DNA from: Prevotella sp. P2-180
Lineage (GTDB): Bacteria; Bacteroidota; Bacteroidia; Bacteroidales; Bacteroidaceae
Assembly (NCBI RefSeq): GCF_002251435.1
Contig: NZ_NPJI01000029.1
Location: forward strand, 62,001 to 126,000
Direction of reading: 5' to 3'
DNA length: 64,000 nt
Shown: positions 18,627 through 27,812 of the stretch, piece after piece
How the letters are laid out: each line of letters starts with the position of its first letter
How positions within the stretch are numbered: the first letter of the stretch is position 1
Made by a program: the position numbers and the translations under genes
Notes under the pieces: model-generated
Told to the model about the DNA's origin: nothing
The model's database searches: none
The model's input: the letters and a program-made list of their open reading frames with translations, nothing else

Positions 18627-20414
18627 TTGAACTTTAGATTGTTTTTCATTCCATCGTATAGAAACATCGCGCTTGGAGCGATTGTGGTTCTTGCAGGTCT
18701 AAAAATGCTTGCAGGCGATATGTCATATGCTTACGTGCAAAAGACAGATAACGAATGCGTCATGGGTATGGGTCCAGATACTACTGCCATATATGACAGG
18801 TTGTTCCTTGACGCCGTCTTGGCACGCCAGAAAGGAAACGACACCGAGGCATTTGAACTGTTTAGGAGTTGTACGGAAATAAACCCGAAGGCAGCGGAAG
18901 CCCAATTCTATCTTGCGCAGTATTATCTGAATCTTAACGACAAGGTCAAAGCAATGGCTTGTTTCAGGAATGCCGCGACATTAGAACCCGATAATAGCAC
19001 CTTCACAGAGACTTTGGCAAAGATGTATGTCTCGTCGGCACATTACAAGGATGCAATAGATGTATATGAGAAACTGTTTGCGGCCGACGACTCACGTATA
19101 GATGTGCTCGACATGTTGTTCAGACTCTACCAGATAGAAAATAATCTTGATATGGCATTGCAGACACTTGAACGCATGGAAGTGCTCGAAGATAAGAATG
19201 AGCAGCTCACACTCGCAAAAATTGAGATACTTACATCACAAGGCAAGAAAGAGATCGCTATCTCTGAGACAAAACAGCTCGCAGAGCGTTATCCTGGCGA
19301 CCTGAACTATAAGGGACTATATGGCGACATACTATTACAGAACGACGAGGATGAGGCCGCCTTGAAGGTGTTTAACGAAATCCTTACAGAAGAACCCAAC
19401 AATAATAGGGCTCAATTGTCGCTAAGGTCATATTTCATGAAGCATCAAGCATTGGAAAAGGCTGACAGCATGACAATGCGCATATTGTTAAACAAGAACA
19501 CTTCGGCGGAAGATCGTGAATATATGTTGCGACAACTCATATCCGAGGAAGGCAATGGCAATGTTGACAGCATTAAGATACTGGCTTCGTTTAACGCCAT
19601 ACAGCAGTCGGAATGCCGCTCGCCTGAAACGGGATTGTTACAGGCGGCATATATGTCGATGAAAAATATGGCAAAAGATTCAGTCGCAAGGGTGCTTGAG
19701 GACGTTCTCGCCATTGCTCCCGATAATGCCTCCGCCAGCTTGCAACTCATAGGACAGGCTTGGGAAGCTGACGACATGGACCGCGTGCTGAAACTTGCTA
19801 CCAGTTCAAGCCAGTATAATCCAGAAGAGATGGCGTTTTACTATTTTGAAGGTATGGCGCTGTTTAGGAAAGATGACAATGACGGAGCATTGAATGCGTT
19901 TCGCAAGGGCGTCTCGGTGATAACAGATAAAAGCAATCCCGATATAGTGTCAGATTTCTACTCTGTCATGGGTGACCTTTATTACCAAAAAGGCATGCAA
20001 CATGAGGCATACGCTGCATATGATTCCTGTCTGCAGTGGAAACCGGATAATATGGGTTGTCTTAACAACTATGCCTATTACCTTAGCGAGACAGGCGGTG
20101 ACCTTGAGAAAGCTGAGGCCATGAGCTACAAGACAGTGAAGGCTGAACCCAAAAATGCCACATACCTTGATACCTATGCATGGGTGCTCTTCGGCTTAGG
20201 GCGTTACACGGAAGCAAAGGTGTATATAGAACAAGCTCTTCAGAACGATACGGAATCATCAAGTCATGTGCTCTTCGAACATGCCGGCGATATATGTATA
20301 CATGCCGGATATACAGATAAGGCTCTGGAATACTGGAAAGAGGCTTTGAAACTAAATCCAGGTGACAAAACATTACATAAAAAGATAAAACATAAAAAAT
20401 ATTTTAGACAATGA
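18627..20414 (+). CDS. Tetratricopeptide-repeat protein, N-terminally membrane-anchored or exported
   Basis: This 595-residue protein is built almost wholly of TPR helical pairs, for example 'AAEAQFYLAQYYLNLNDKVK' near residue 90 and 'NYAYYLSETGGDLEKAEAMS' near residue 475. It has about ten or more repeats and mainly acts as a protein-binding scaffold. The start is uncertain. A stop at 18615 closes the frame, and TTG 18627 gives an N-terminus with a hydrophobic segment (NIALGAIVVLAGLKML); the first ATG is at 18705 and would lose this segment. Its stop overlaps the next start (ATGA), so it is translationally coupled to the DUF4292 lipoprotein. The context (DUF4292, EnvC-like) suggests outer-membrane or cell-wall assembly; the precise partner is not known. 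Confidence 0.85.
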   Translation: MNFRLFFIPSYRNIALGAIVVLAGLKMLAGDMSYAYVQKTDNECVMGMGPDTTAIYDRLFLDAVLARQKGNDTEAFELFRSCTEINPKAAEAQFYLAQYYLNLNDKVKAMACFRNAATLEPDNSTFTETLAKMYVSSAHYKDAIDVYEKLFAADDSRIDVLDMLFRLYQIENNLDMALQTLERMEVLEDKNEQLTLAKIEILTSQGKKEIAISETKQLAERYPGDLNYKGLYGDILLQNDEDEAALKVFNEILTEEPNNNRAQLSLRSYFMKHQALEKADSMTMRILLNKNTSAEDREYMLRQLISEEGNGNVDSIKILASFNAIQQSECRSPETGLLQAAYMSMKNMAKDSVARVLEDVLAIAPDNASASLQLIGQAWEADDMDRVLKLATSSSQYNPEEMAFYYFEGMALFRKDDNDGALNAFRKGVSVITDKSNPDIVSDFYSVMGDLYYQKGMQHEAYAAYDSCLQWKPDNMGCLNNYAYYLSETGGDLEKAEAMSYKTVKAEPKNATYLDTYAWVLFGLGRYTEAKVYIEQALQNDTESSSHVLFEHAGDICIHAGYTDKALEYWKEALKLNPGDKTLHKKIKHKKYFRQ

Positions 20415-21259
20415 GAATCTCCAGCTTCTTAAAGGTAGCCGTTGTGGCTATGCCGATGGCGCTCGCGTCATGTAAATCAACCAAGAACGTTGTGACAGAA
20501 CCAAAACCTGTCACACAGGAAATGTTGCAGACAAAGGAAATACTGCAAAAAGTTAATGAGAACTCGCAGAATTCAAAGTTTATCACTTCTAAAATCAGAT
20601 TCCAGGTGCAGATAGGTAATCAAGACCTTTCGCTTACAGGTAACCTTAAGATGAAACGAGACGATGTCATTCGTCTGCAGCTTATGGCTTTCGGATTTGT
20701 GGAGGCTGCGCGATTGGAATTCACCAAGGACTATGTGCTTCTCATGGACCGTATCAACAAACAATATCTGAGAGCTTCTTACGAACAGGTAGACTTCCTG
20801 CGCAACAGCGGACTGAATTTCTATTCGCTTCAGGCCTTGTTCTGGAACGAACTCTTCCAACCAGGTCAGGCACAACTTAACAACGAACTTCTCGAGAAGT
20901 TCCAGACAAATATTGGCGGCGACGATGTCATCATTTCCATGGGAGAGGGCAACATGAACTATAAGTGGCTTGCAAACCAGAGCGATGGCAAAATACGTAT
21001 GGCAAATATTCTCTACAAGGATAGGATACATGGAAATAGCCAGCTCAACTGGGACTATTCAGATTTCAAGACATTTGATGTCAAGTCATTCCCGATGGAA
21101 AATAAAATAATCTTCACCTCTAACAACAAAGAAGTGAAGATAAACATGACATTAAACTATGTAGGCACAGACTCTGATTGGGAAACAAGAACATCGATAT
21201 CAAGCAAATATAAGGAAGTTTCAGTCGATGACATCCTACGACGCCTTATGTCACTTTGA
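20411..21259 (+). CDS. DUF4292 outer-membrane lipoprotein
   Basis: This 282-residue lipoprotein belongs to the Bacteroidota family DUF4292. The signal peptide ends in the lipobox LASC (Cys at residue 21, MPMALASCKST). The body is a beta-rich, LolA/LolB-like fold by general family resemblance, with segments such as 'IRFQVQIGNQDLSLTGNLKM' and 'IRLQLMAFGFVEAARLEF' that recall lipoprotein-carrier proteins. It overlaps the TPR gene by 4 bp and is followed 23 bp later by the EnvC-like gene. It probably acts in lipoprotein or envelope assembly; that role is inference from fold and neighbours. Confidence 0.85.
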   Translation: MRISSFLKVAVVAMPMALASCKSTKNVVTEPKPVTQEMLQTKEILQKVNENSQNSKFITSKIRFQVQIGNQDLSLTGNLKMKRDDVIRLQLMAFGFVEAARLEFTKDYVLLMDRINKQYLRASYEQVDFLRNSGLNFYSLQALFWNELFQPGQAQLNNELLEKFQTNIGGDDVIISMGEGNMNYKWLANQSDGKIRMANILYKDRIHGNSQLNWDYSDFKTFDVKSFPMENKIIFTSNNKEVKINMTLNYVGTDSDWETRTSISSKYKEVSVDDILRRLMSL

Positions 21260-21282
21260 TGTATCAGACCTGAATTAAGAAG

Positions 21283-22926
21283 ATGAGAAAATTTCACATA
21301 TTCTTGATATTGTTTGCGCTGGTGATTGCATCGCCGGCGCAAACCAGGAAAACCACGTCGTCTAAGAAGACACAAACAACATCGCAAAAGAAAGCAACAT
21401 CTCAAAAGAAAACAACATCACGAAAGAAAACTTCGTCAAAGAAAACATCAAAGAAAAGCTCTGCCGATGACGTGGCAACTCCTTCTATCAAGGGACTCAA
21501 AAACGAGCGCGAACAGATAAAAAAGCAGATTGCAGCACAAAAGCAAAAGCTACGCAACAACGAGCGTGATGTAAAAAAGCGTTTGCAGAATCTTATGGTC
21601 ATCAATACCGAGATAGCTGACAAACGAAAAACCATCGACACCATACGCCGCGACATAAATATACTCGATGGAAACATTGGAGTACTTGGAGATCAGCTTG
21701 TGCAACTTGAAAAGGAACTTAACGACCGTAAGACTAAGTTTGTGAAGTCAATGCGTTATATGCATCGTAATCGTTCCGTGCAGAACCAGCTGATGTTTAT
21801 CTTTTCAGCAAAGAATTTCTCGCAGATGTACCGACGTATGAGGTTCATGCGCGAGTATGCCTCATACCAGCGCGTACAGGGCGAGATGGTTAAGGCCAAA
21901 CAAGCCGAGCTTACAAAGAAGCAACAGGAACTGGCTTCTGCGAAGAAAGAGAAAAACACCTTATTATATAAAGGTGAGCAGGAACGTCGCACATTGGAGT
22001 CAAAACAGGAAGAACAACAAAGTGTGGTGACTTCGTTGCAGAAGGAACAGAAAACCATCAAGGGCATTATAGACAAACAGATGCAGCGCGATAAAGCCTT
22101 AAACGCTGAGATAGACCGACTTGTAGCTATTGAGGTGGAGAAAGCCCGTCAGCGTGCCATTGCAGAGGCAAAACGCAAGGCTGAAGCTGCCCGAAAGGCG
22201 GCTGAGGCGGAAAGGAAACGTAAGGAGGAGGAATTGGCACGCAAAAAGGCTGCCGCTGAGGCCGCAGCGCGGGAAAACGCACGCCGAATAGCACTGGCAA
22301 AGGAACGTGAAGAGAGACTGAAACGTGAGGCTGAGGCTGCATCGAAGAAAACCGAAGAGGAAAGAAAACTCGCCGAGGATGCTGCACGGGAGGCTAAACG
22401 TGTCCGAGAGGAGACTGAACGCAGGGCTGCGGAAGATGAAAGGCGACATGAACGCGAAGTAGCTGAGGCAAAGAAGGCAAAGGAAGAAGCTCCAAAGATG
22501 ACCATGGCCTCAGAAGATTTGCGTATCAGTGGTAGCTTTGAAAGCAACCGCGGACGTCTGCCCATGCCTGTTGCAGGTAATTATCGTATAGTGAGCCATT
22601 TCGGACAATATAATGTCGATGGACTTAAAAACGTGCGTCTTGACAATAAGGGTATCAACATCCTTGGTTCGCCGGGGGCCGTTGTGAGAAGCATATATGA
22701 TGGTGAGGTAAGTGCAGTGTTCAGTCTTGGAGGTACAACGGGTGTCATGGTACGACACGGAAGTTATATCTCTGTATATTGCAACCTAGGGTCAGTGAGT
22801 GTAAGAAAGGGACAAAAAGTGTCAACACGTCAAGCTCTTGGTACCGTAGGGCGTGATAATATACTCCAGTTCCAGCTTCGTCGTGAACGCTCAAAACTCA
22901 ATCCTGAGTCGTGGCTTGGAAGATAA
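21283..22926 (+). CDS. EnvC-like coiled-coil protein with degenerate LytM (M23) domain
   Basis: This 547-residue exported protein has, in order, a signal peptide (about 1-19, ending SPA-Q), a Lys/Ser/Thr-rich low-complexity tract (about 20-60), a long coiled coil (about 68-260), a second Ala/Lys/Glu/Arg-rich coiled coil (about 275-405) and a C-terminal LytM fold (about 425-547). The LytM zinc site is lost: the usual HxxxD block reads LDNKGINIL, and the HxH block reads HGSYISVYCNL. This is as in E. coli EnvC, which activates amidases rather than cutting peptidoglycan, so a role as cell-separation amidase activator is inferred. It ends the dut run and its stop lies 5 bp from the convergent M20 gene. 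The basic tract could bind wall polymers or nucleic acid and is unlike E. coli EnvC. Confidence 0.88.
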   Translation: MRKFHIFLILFALVIASPAQTRKTTSSKKTQTTSQKKATSQKKTTSRKKTSSKKTSKKSSADDVATPSIKGLKNEREQIKKQIAAQKQKLRNNERDVKKRLQNLMVINTEIADKRKTIDTIRRDINILDGNIGVLGDQLVQLEKELNDRKTKFVKSMRYMHRNRSVQNQLMFIFSAKNFSQMYRRMRFMREYASYQRVQGEMVKAKQAELTKKQQELASAKKEKNTLLYKGEQERRTLESKQEEQQSVVTSLQKEQKTIKGIIDKQMQRDKALNAEIDRLVAIEVEKARQRAIAEAKRKAEAARKAAEAERKRKEEELARKKAAAEAAARENARRIALAKEREERLKREAEAASKKTEEERKLAEDAAREAKRVREETERRAAEDERRHEREVAEAKKAKEEAPKMTMASEDLRISGSFESNRGRLPMPVAGNYRIVSHFGQYNVDGLKNVRLDNKGINILGSPGAVVRSIYDGEVSAVFSLGGTTGVMVRHGSYISVYCNLGSVSVRKGQKVSTRQALGTVGRDNILQFQLRRERSKLNPESWLGR

Positions 22927-22931
22927 CTCCT

Positions 22932-24002
22932 TTATCCCCTTAATATTTCTACATATTTGTATATGGCGTCAGATATCTCGCTCAGGCAGATGTATTCCTC
23001 GGCAGTATGAGAGCGAGAGGAGTTGCCTGGGCCGAGTTTCATCGATAGCCATGGCATAAGGGCTTGGTCGCTGAGCGTGGGCGAACCAAATGGTTTCATG
23101 CCCATTTCGAGACATTTCTGTACAAGCGGATGATCGATGGGTATTGATGACGATGACAGGCGGAACGAACGTGCCTTCAGCTCGCTCTTCAGATGTTTTT
23201 GCAGATAGGCAAACAGAAACTCGTTTCGGTAGCGCTCGTTGGTGCGCACATCGATGGTGAACTCACATGTGTCGGGTATCACGTTGTGTTGTGTACCAGC
23301 GTGTGCAACCGTTACTGTCATTTTGGTGTCGCCCAAAAGCGGACTCTTATTACGAAATTTGTGGTTTCTTATCCATTCTATGTCGTCTATTGCAATATAT
23401 ATGGCGTTCAAACCCTCGTTACGAGCCGCATGTCCCGACTTGCCATGAGCCACTGCGTCTATCACCATCAGTCCTTTCTCCGCAATGGCGGGTTGCATAG
23501 ACGTTGGTTCTCCAACTATAGCCACGTCAATCTTCGGCAGCAAGGGAATAACCCTACTTATGCCGTCTTTCCCCGACACTTCTTCCTCTGCCGAAGCCAA
23601 GTATACAAGGTTGTATGGTGAGTTCAGGTCTTTCAAGATCCTGAAAGCCTGGAGAAGCGAGACGAGCCCGCCACCACAGTCGTTGCTACCCAAACCAAAT
23701 AGCTTATCATCCTCTATTGCAGGTGTGAATGGGTCGTGCTGCCATGATGAAGCTGGTTTCACGGTGTCTATATGTGCATTGAGAAGCAGTGTGGGCTTGT
23801 TGTTGTCAAAGGGTTCGTGCATGCTCCAGATGTTGTTACCCTCACGATGAGTCGTAAGCCCCTTTCCTATCATGAATGCCTCAAGCTTGTCAGCAGCCTT
23901 TGCCTCTTCACGACTTATTGAAGGTATAGTAATAAGCTCCTTAAGCAGTCCTACCGCTTCGGAAACCATAATTTCTATTGTTGGATAATTGTCCTCTGTC
24001 AT
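22932..24002 (-). CDS. M20-family metallo-deacylase (ArgE/DapE type)
   Basis: This is a di-zinc M20 amidohydrolase of 356 residues. Metal ligands and catalytic residues are visible: His77 and Asp79 in LLLNAHIDTVKP, Asp108 in GSNDCGGG, Glu139-Glu140 in ASAEEEVSG and His332 in RSHTAEEY. The dimerisation lid lies at about 165-275. Family members remove acyl groups from N-acetyl- or N-succinyl-amino acids. Bacteroidota make arginine through N-succinylornithine and N-succinylcitrulline, and this window also holds argF'. The protein is therefore a good candidate for the N-succinylcitrulline desuccinylase, though DapE-like activity on succinyl-diaminopimelate or peptide cleavage cannot be excluded. 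Confidence 0.82.
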   Translation of the reverse strand: MTEDNYPTIEIMVSEAVGLLKELITIPSISREEAKAADKLEAFMIGKGLTTHREGNNIWSMHEPFDNNKPTLLLNAHIDTVKPASSWQHDPFTPAIEDDKLFGLGSNDCGGGLVSLLQAFRILKDLNSPYNLVYLASAEEEVSGKDGISRVIPLLPKIDVAIVGEPTSMQPAIAEKGLMVIDAVAHGKSGHAARNEGLNAIYIAIDDIEWIRNHKFRNKSPLLGDTKMTVTVAHAGTQHNVIPDTCEFTIDVRTNERYRNEFLFAYLQKHLKSELKARSFRLSSSSIPIDHPLVQKCLEMGMKPFGSPTLSDQALMPWLSMKLGPGNSSRSHTAEEYICLSEISDAIYKYVEILRG

Positions 24003-24034
24003 ATTTATAAATAGGTTTGTCTGTTTATTTGCTG

Positions 24035-24042
24035 CAAAAATA
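24035..24042 (-). promoter_or_regulatory. Possible M20 gene promoter -7 element
   Basis: The minus strand reads TATTTTTG here, 33 bp ahead of the start codon at 24002. No good -33 element is seen. Confidence 0.4.
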
Positions 24043-24082
24043 GTAAAAATAGTGGAGAATATGTAATTTTTCGACTATTTTC

Positions 24083-24113
24083 TTTGCGTTTTGCCATAAA
24101 TAATGTACTTTTG
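24083..24113 (+). promoter_or_regulatory. Promoter of the acyl-CoA ligase gene
   Basis: TTTG at 24083-24086, 19 bp, then TACTTTTG at 24106-24113: a close match to the Bacteroidota promoter, 22 bp before the ATG at 24136. Confidence 0.75.
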
Positions 24114-24135
24114 CATCAATTAAAACAATATAGTG

Positions 24136-25944
24136 ATGAAAATAAACAGTCATCTTTCGGTATTGGTCCACGACCAAGCCAAAAATTACGGCGACCGTGA
24201 AGCCCTTATTTATCAAGACTTCGGAAGCGAGCAGTGGAAAAGTCACTCTTGGAACGATTTCTCACACAATGTCAAGGTAGTGTCAAACGCAATGCTAAAC
24301 ATTGGTGTGAGAGTACAGGAAAATATTGGAGTTTTTTCACAAAATTGTCCACAGTACCTTTTCTGTGATTATGGTGCGTGGGGAATACGTGCCGTTACTA
24401 TACCATTCTATGCCACTAGCAGCGAGCAGCAAATACAGTATATCATAAACGACTCGAAGATACGTTTTCTCTTCGTTGGCGAGCAGGAACAGTATGAAAA
24501 GGCCCATAGGGTACTCGCTCTATGTCCAACACTTCAGCGCATTATCGTCTTTGACAAGAATGTGAAACTTAAACCCCTTGACCCTAATACATTGTATTTT
24601 GACGATTTTTTTAAACTTGGAGAAGGGTTACCGCGTCAGAGTGAAGTTGAACAGAGATGTAAGGAAGCAACGTTTGACGACATTGCCAACATCCTTTACA
24701 CCAGTGGAACCACAGGCGAGAGTAAAGGAGTAATACTTACAGTTGGGCAGTATCATGCTGCCTTGGAGGCAAATCAGAAATGTGTTAATGTGAATGAAGA
24801 TGACCGTGTGCTTAATTTCCTTCCCTTTGCGCATATTTTCGAAAAGGCATGGGCCGTGCTTTCTGTTACTGTCGGTGCGCGTCTGATTGTCAATAACGAC
24901 CCGAAACGTGTACAACAATCTATGCGCGAAACCAATCCGACTTGTATGTCCGCAGTGCCACGTTTCTGGGAAAAAGTGTATGCGGGAGTGAATGAGAAGA
25001 TTGAAAAGGCAGGCTCGTTGCAAAAAAGAATATTCAAGAATGCACTTGCTGTTGGCCGTAAATACAATATAGAGTACCTTAGCCACGGCAAGCGCCCACC
25101 ATTGCCTTTGAGGTTGAAATATGACGTGATAAACAAAATACTTTTCGCTAAGGTTCGAAAGGAGTTGGGACTTATCCATCCTAATATTTTCCCTACGGCA
25201 GGAGCCGCAATATCCAGTCACGTGGAGGAATTTGTACATTCCATCGGCATAAACATGATATCAGGATATGGTCTTACAGAGAGTCTTGCCACCGTGTCGT
25301 GTAACCATCTTGACAAACCATATTCCGTAGGTTCTGTGGGATATGTTATCGACGGACTCGACGTTAAGATTTCTGAAGACGGGGAGGTGCTGCTTAAAGG
25401 CCCCACCATCTTCAAGGGATATTACAACCGAGAGGATATCACTGCCGCCTCTTTTACTCCTGACGGGTATTTCAAGACGGGCGATGCCGGTTACATGAAG
25501 AAAGGCGAACTCTTCCTTACGGAACGTATTAAAGACCTTTTCAAGACTTCAAATGGAAAGTACATTGCACCACAGATGATTGAGACAAGGCTGATGGTTG
25601 ACAAATTTATTGATCAGATTGCCGTCATTGCCGACGAAAGGAAGTTTGTTTCCGCGCTCATTGTGCCAGAATACAGGATTCTTGAGGAATGGGCAAATGC
25701 CAATGGTATAGAATATGCTTCAATGGCAGAACTGTGTTCAGACAAGCGTGTGATAGACATGCTTAAGGAACGTATTGACACTCTTCAGCAACAGTTGGCT
25801 TATTATGAGCAGGTGAAGAAGTTTACACTGCTGCCTGAACCGTTTTCTATGGAAAAAGGTGAACTTACCAACACCCTGAAACTCAAGCGGCGTGTGGTAA
25901 ACGAGCACTATAGGAAAGAGATAGACCGAATGTACGAGGAATGA
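24136..25944 (+). CDS. AMP-binding long-chain fatty acid-CoA ligase
   Basis: This 602-residue member of the ANL adenylation superfamily activates a long-chain fatty acid through an acyl-adenylate to its CoA thioester. The P-loop-like AMP motif is ILYTSGTTGESKGVILT (about residues 190-206), followed by NMISGYGLTES and the FKTGDAGYMKKGE block, with a C-terminal swinging domain. The sequence KAHRVLALC and the lack of membrane segments are as in FadD15/FadD-like proteins of Bacteroidota. I chose ATG 24136 over the GTG immediately before it. It stands as a single gene behind its own promoter; prfB follows after 39 bp. The acid substrate is not determined. Confidence 0.9.
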   Translation: MKINSHLSVLVHDQAKNYGDREALIYQDFGSEQWKSHSWNDFSHNVKVVSNAMLNIGVRVQENIGVFSQNCPQYLFCDYGAWGIRAVTIPFYATSSEQQIQYIINDSKIRFLFVGEQEQYEKAHRVLALCPTLQRIIVFDKNVKLKPLDPNTLYFDDFFKLGEGLPRQSEVEQRCKEATFDDIANILYTSGTTGESKGVILTVGQYHAALEANQKCVNVNEDDRVLNFLPFAHIFEKAWAVLSVTVGARLIVNNDPKRVQQSMRETNPTCMSAVPRFWEKVYAGVNEKIEKAGSLQKRIFKNALAVGRKYNIEYLSHGKRPPLPLRLKYDVINKILFAKVRKELGLIHPNIFPTAGAAISSHVEEFVHSIGINMISGYGLTESLATVSCNHLDKPYSVGSVGYVIDGLDVKISEDGEVLLKGPTIFKGYYNREDITAASFTPDGYFKTGDAGYMKKGELFLTERIKDLFKTSNGKYIAPQMIETRLMVDKFIDQIAVIADERKFVSALIVPEYRILEEWANANGIEYASMAELCSDKRVIDMLKERIDTLQQQLAYYEQVKKFTLLPEPFSMEKGELTNTLKLKRRVVNEHYRKEIDRMYEE

Positions 25945-25983
25945 TTATTTTTACAAACAACCATCCAATAGTATTATAGCATA

Positions 25984-27105
25984 ATGATTACACAAGATCA
26001 ATTGAAAGATGTCGTGGAGCGCACAGAGTCGCTCTATAGGTATCTCGAGATAGACAAGAAGAAGATAGAATTTGAAGAAGAAGACCTTCGCACCCAAGCT
26101 CCCGATTTCTGGGACGACCCGAAACGCGCCGAGGAACAGATGAAGAAGGTAAAAACAATAAAAAAGTGGCTTGACGGCTATAAGGAGGTGAAGACTCTTG
26201 CCGACGAGCTTGAGTTGGCCTTTGACTTCTATAAGGACGAGATGGTCACTGAGGAAGAGGTAGATGAAGACTACCAAAAAGCTATCAAGGCCATTGAGGA
26301 TCTTGAACTCATGAACATGTTGAGGCAGAAGGAAGACCCGATGGACTGTGTGATGAAAATCAACAGCGGAGCTGGAGGTACCGAGAGTCAGGACTGGGCT
26401 TCGATGCTTATGCGTATGTATCAGCGTTGGGCTGAGGCTCATGGGCATAAGGTCACTATTAGCAACCTTCAGGATGGTGATGAGGCTGGCATCAAGAGTG
26501 TCACTATGGAGATTGAGGGTGGTGAATATGCATACGGTTATCTGAAGAGTGAGAATGGTGTTCACCGTTTGGTGCGTGTTTCACCATTCAATGCGCAAGG
26601 TAAGCGAATGACAAGCTTTGCCAGCGTGTTCGTCTCGCCACTTGTTGACGATACTATCGAGGTGTATGTCGACCCGTCAAAGGTGAGCTGGGACTTGTTC
26701 CGAAGTGGAGGAGCTGGCGGACAGAACGTAAACAAGGTGGAAACTGGTGTGAGACTCAGGTATCAATATGTTGATCCCGATACTGGTGAGGAAGAAGAGA
26801 TTCTCATCGAGAACACAGAGAGTCGCAAACAGCTTGAAAACCGAAACAACGCCATGCGACTGCTGAAGTCACAGCTCTACGATCGAGCTATGAAGAAACG
26901 TCTTGAGGCACAGGCGAAGATTGAGGCTGGAAAGAAAAAGATAGAGTGGGGTAGTCAGATACGTAGTTACGTGTTTGACGACCGAAGGGTGAAAGACCAC
27001 CGTACCAATTACCAGACCACAGATGTCGATGGCGTTATGGATGGTAAGATAGATGGTTTCATCAAGGCTTATCTTATGGAGTTCCCAGTTAATGAAGAAG
27101 AGTAA
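25984..27105 (+). CDS. prfB: Peptide chain release factor 2, single-frame gene
   Basis: RF2 ends translation at UGA and UAA codons. The 373-residue product carries the stop-codon recognition tripeptide Ser-Pro-Phe (200-202, in VRVSPFNAQG) and the catalytic GGQ loop (245-247, GGAGGQNVNK). In most bacteria prfB needs a programmed +1 frameshift at an in-frame UGA near codon 25. Here the matching place (26041-26052) reads TAT CTC GAG ATA GAC, so tyrosine-leucine is followed by glutamate and the frame is continuous. The SD-like element that drives shifting is also missing. The autoregulatory loop through RF2 level is therefore absent. It is followed by a 49-residue membrane protein gene and a CYTH gene on the same strand. 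Confidence 0.97.
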   Translation: MITQDQLKDVVERTESLYRYLEIDKKKIEFEEEDLRTQAPDFWDDPKRAEEQMKKVKTIKKWLDGYKEVKTLADELELAFDFYKDEMVTEEEVDEDYQKAIKAIEDLELMNMLRQKEDPMDCVMKINSGAGGTESQDWASMLMRMYQRWAEAHGHKVTISNLQDGDEAGIKSVTMEIEGGEYAYGYLKSENGVHRLVRVSPFNAQGKRMTSFASVFVSPLVDDTIEVYVDPSKVSWDLFRSGGAGGQNVNKVETGVRLRYQYVDPDTGEEEEILIENTESRKQLENRNNAMRLLKSQLYDRAMKKRLEAQAKIEAGKKKIEWGSQIRSYVFDDRRVKDHRTNYQTTDVDGVMDGKIDGFIKAYLMEFPVNEEE

Positions 27106-27156
27106 GTATACATCATTAGACATTAGAATAATAATAACTTAAAACTTAATATCATT

Positions 27157-27306
27157 ATGAGCAAGAACAAAAAAGATCAGGCACGCCGTGCTGCTTATCA
27201 GGCACGACAGGAAAAGGAAGGCAAGAGGGTTGTAAACTGGATCTTTGGAATCCTCGTGGCACTCGCATTGTGCTTTATTGCCTATTCCGTTTATATTGTA
27301 ATGTAA
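27157..27306 (+). CDS. Small single-pass membrane protein, 49 residues, unknown function
   Basis: A short frame begins at ATG 27157 and ends at TAA 27304-27306. Its first 25 residues are strongly basic and hydrophilic (MSKNKKDQARRAAYQARQEK). The remainder is a single hydrophobic helix (NWIFGILVALALCFIAYSVY). The layout predicts a cytoplasmic N-terminal tail, by the positive-inside rule, and one membrane span. It lies 51 bp after prfB and 4 bp before the CYTH gene, so it is probably co-transcribed with both. I do not recognise a named family. The clean charge/hydrophobicity division and tight spacing argue that it is real. Confidence 0.7.
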   Translation: MSKNKKDQARRAAYQARQEKEGKRVVNWIFGILVALALCFIAYSVYIVM

Positions 27307-27310
27307 CAAG

Positions 27311-27793
27311 ATGAGCGGACTCGAAATCGAAAGAAAATTTCTCGTCGCCAACGATAGTTATAAGTCGTTGGCGACTTCGTCTGCACACATCAAGCAGGGA
27401 TACATCTGTAGTGAGCGTGGTAGGACGGTGCGTGTGAGGCTTCGCGACAGCAAAGCCTTTCTCACCATCAAGGGACCTTCTCTCGATGGTGGGCTTAGCC
27501 GTTATGAGTTTGAAAAGGAAATCACTCCCGACGAGGCAGAACATCTCTTTCTCCTTTGCGAGCGAGGCATTATAGATAAGCGTCGATACCTTGTGCCCTC
27601 AGGGCCGCATATGTTTGAAGTGGACGAGTTCTATGGCGACAATGCGGGTCTTGTGGTTGCTGAAGTGGAGTTGTCGTCTGTCGATGAAACCTTCGAAAAA
27701 CCCAGTTTCATCGGGAAAGAAGTGACTGGCGACCGCAGATATTACAATTCCCAACTCTCACAACGGCCGTATGTAATGTGGAGAGAGGAGTGA
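27311..27793 (+). CDS. CYTH-domain triphosphate-tunnel protein
   Basis: This 160-residue protein consists of one CYTH domain. The signature ExExK is at the N-terminus (GLEIERKFLV), and the tunnel's alternating basic and acidic residues are seen in 'RTVRVRLRDSKAFLTIKG', 'RYEFEKEI' and 'FEVDEFYG'. Bacterial members with this short form are usually inorganic tripolyphosphatases or other triphosphate-cleaving enzymes. No CHAD domain is fused to it. It lies directly behind the 49-residue membrane protein gene. The exact substrate cannot be read from sequence. Confidence 0.9.
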   Translation: MSGLEIERKFLVANDSYKSLATSSAHIKQGYICSERGRTVRVRLRDSKAFLTIKGPSLDGGLSRYEFEKEITPDEAEHLFLLCERGIIDKRRYLVPSGPHMFEVDEFYGDNAGLVVAEVELSSVDETFEKPSFIGKEVTGDRRYYNSQLSQRPYVMWREE

Positions 27794-27812
27794 GAAATGT
27801 GTTGGGGGAAAC

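Noticed and set aside
22099..22565. Several overlapping minus-strand frames opposite the EnvC-like gene
   Set aside because: They arise from the biased A/K/E/R-rich coiled-coil codons of the true gene.
25984..26060. Programmed frameshift in prfB
   Set aside because: The frame is continuous through the usual site and there is no UGA.
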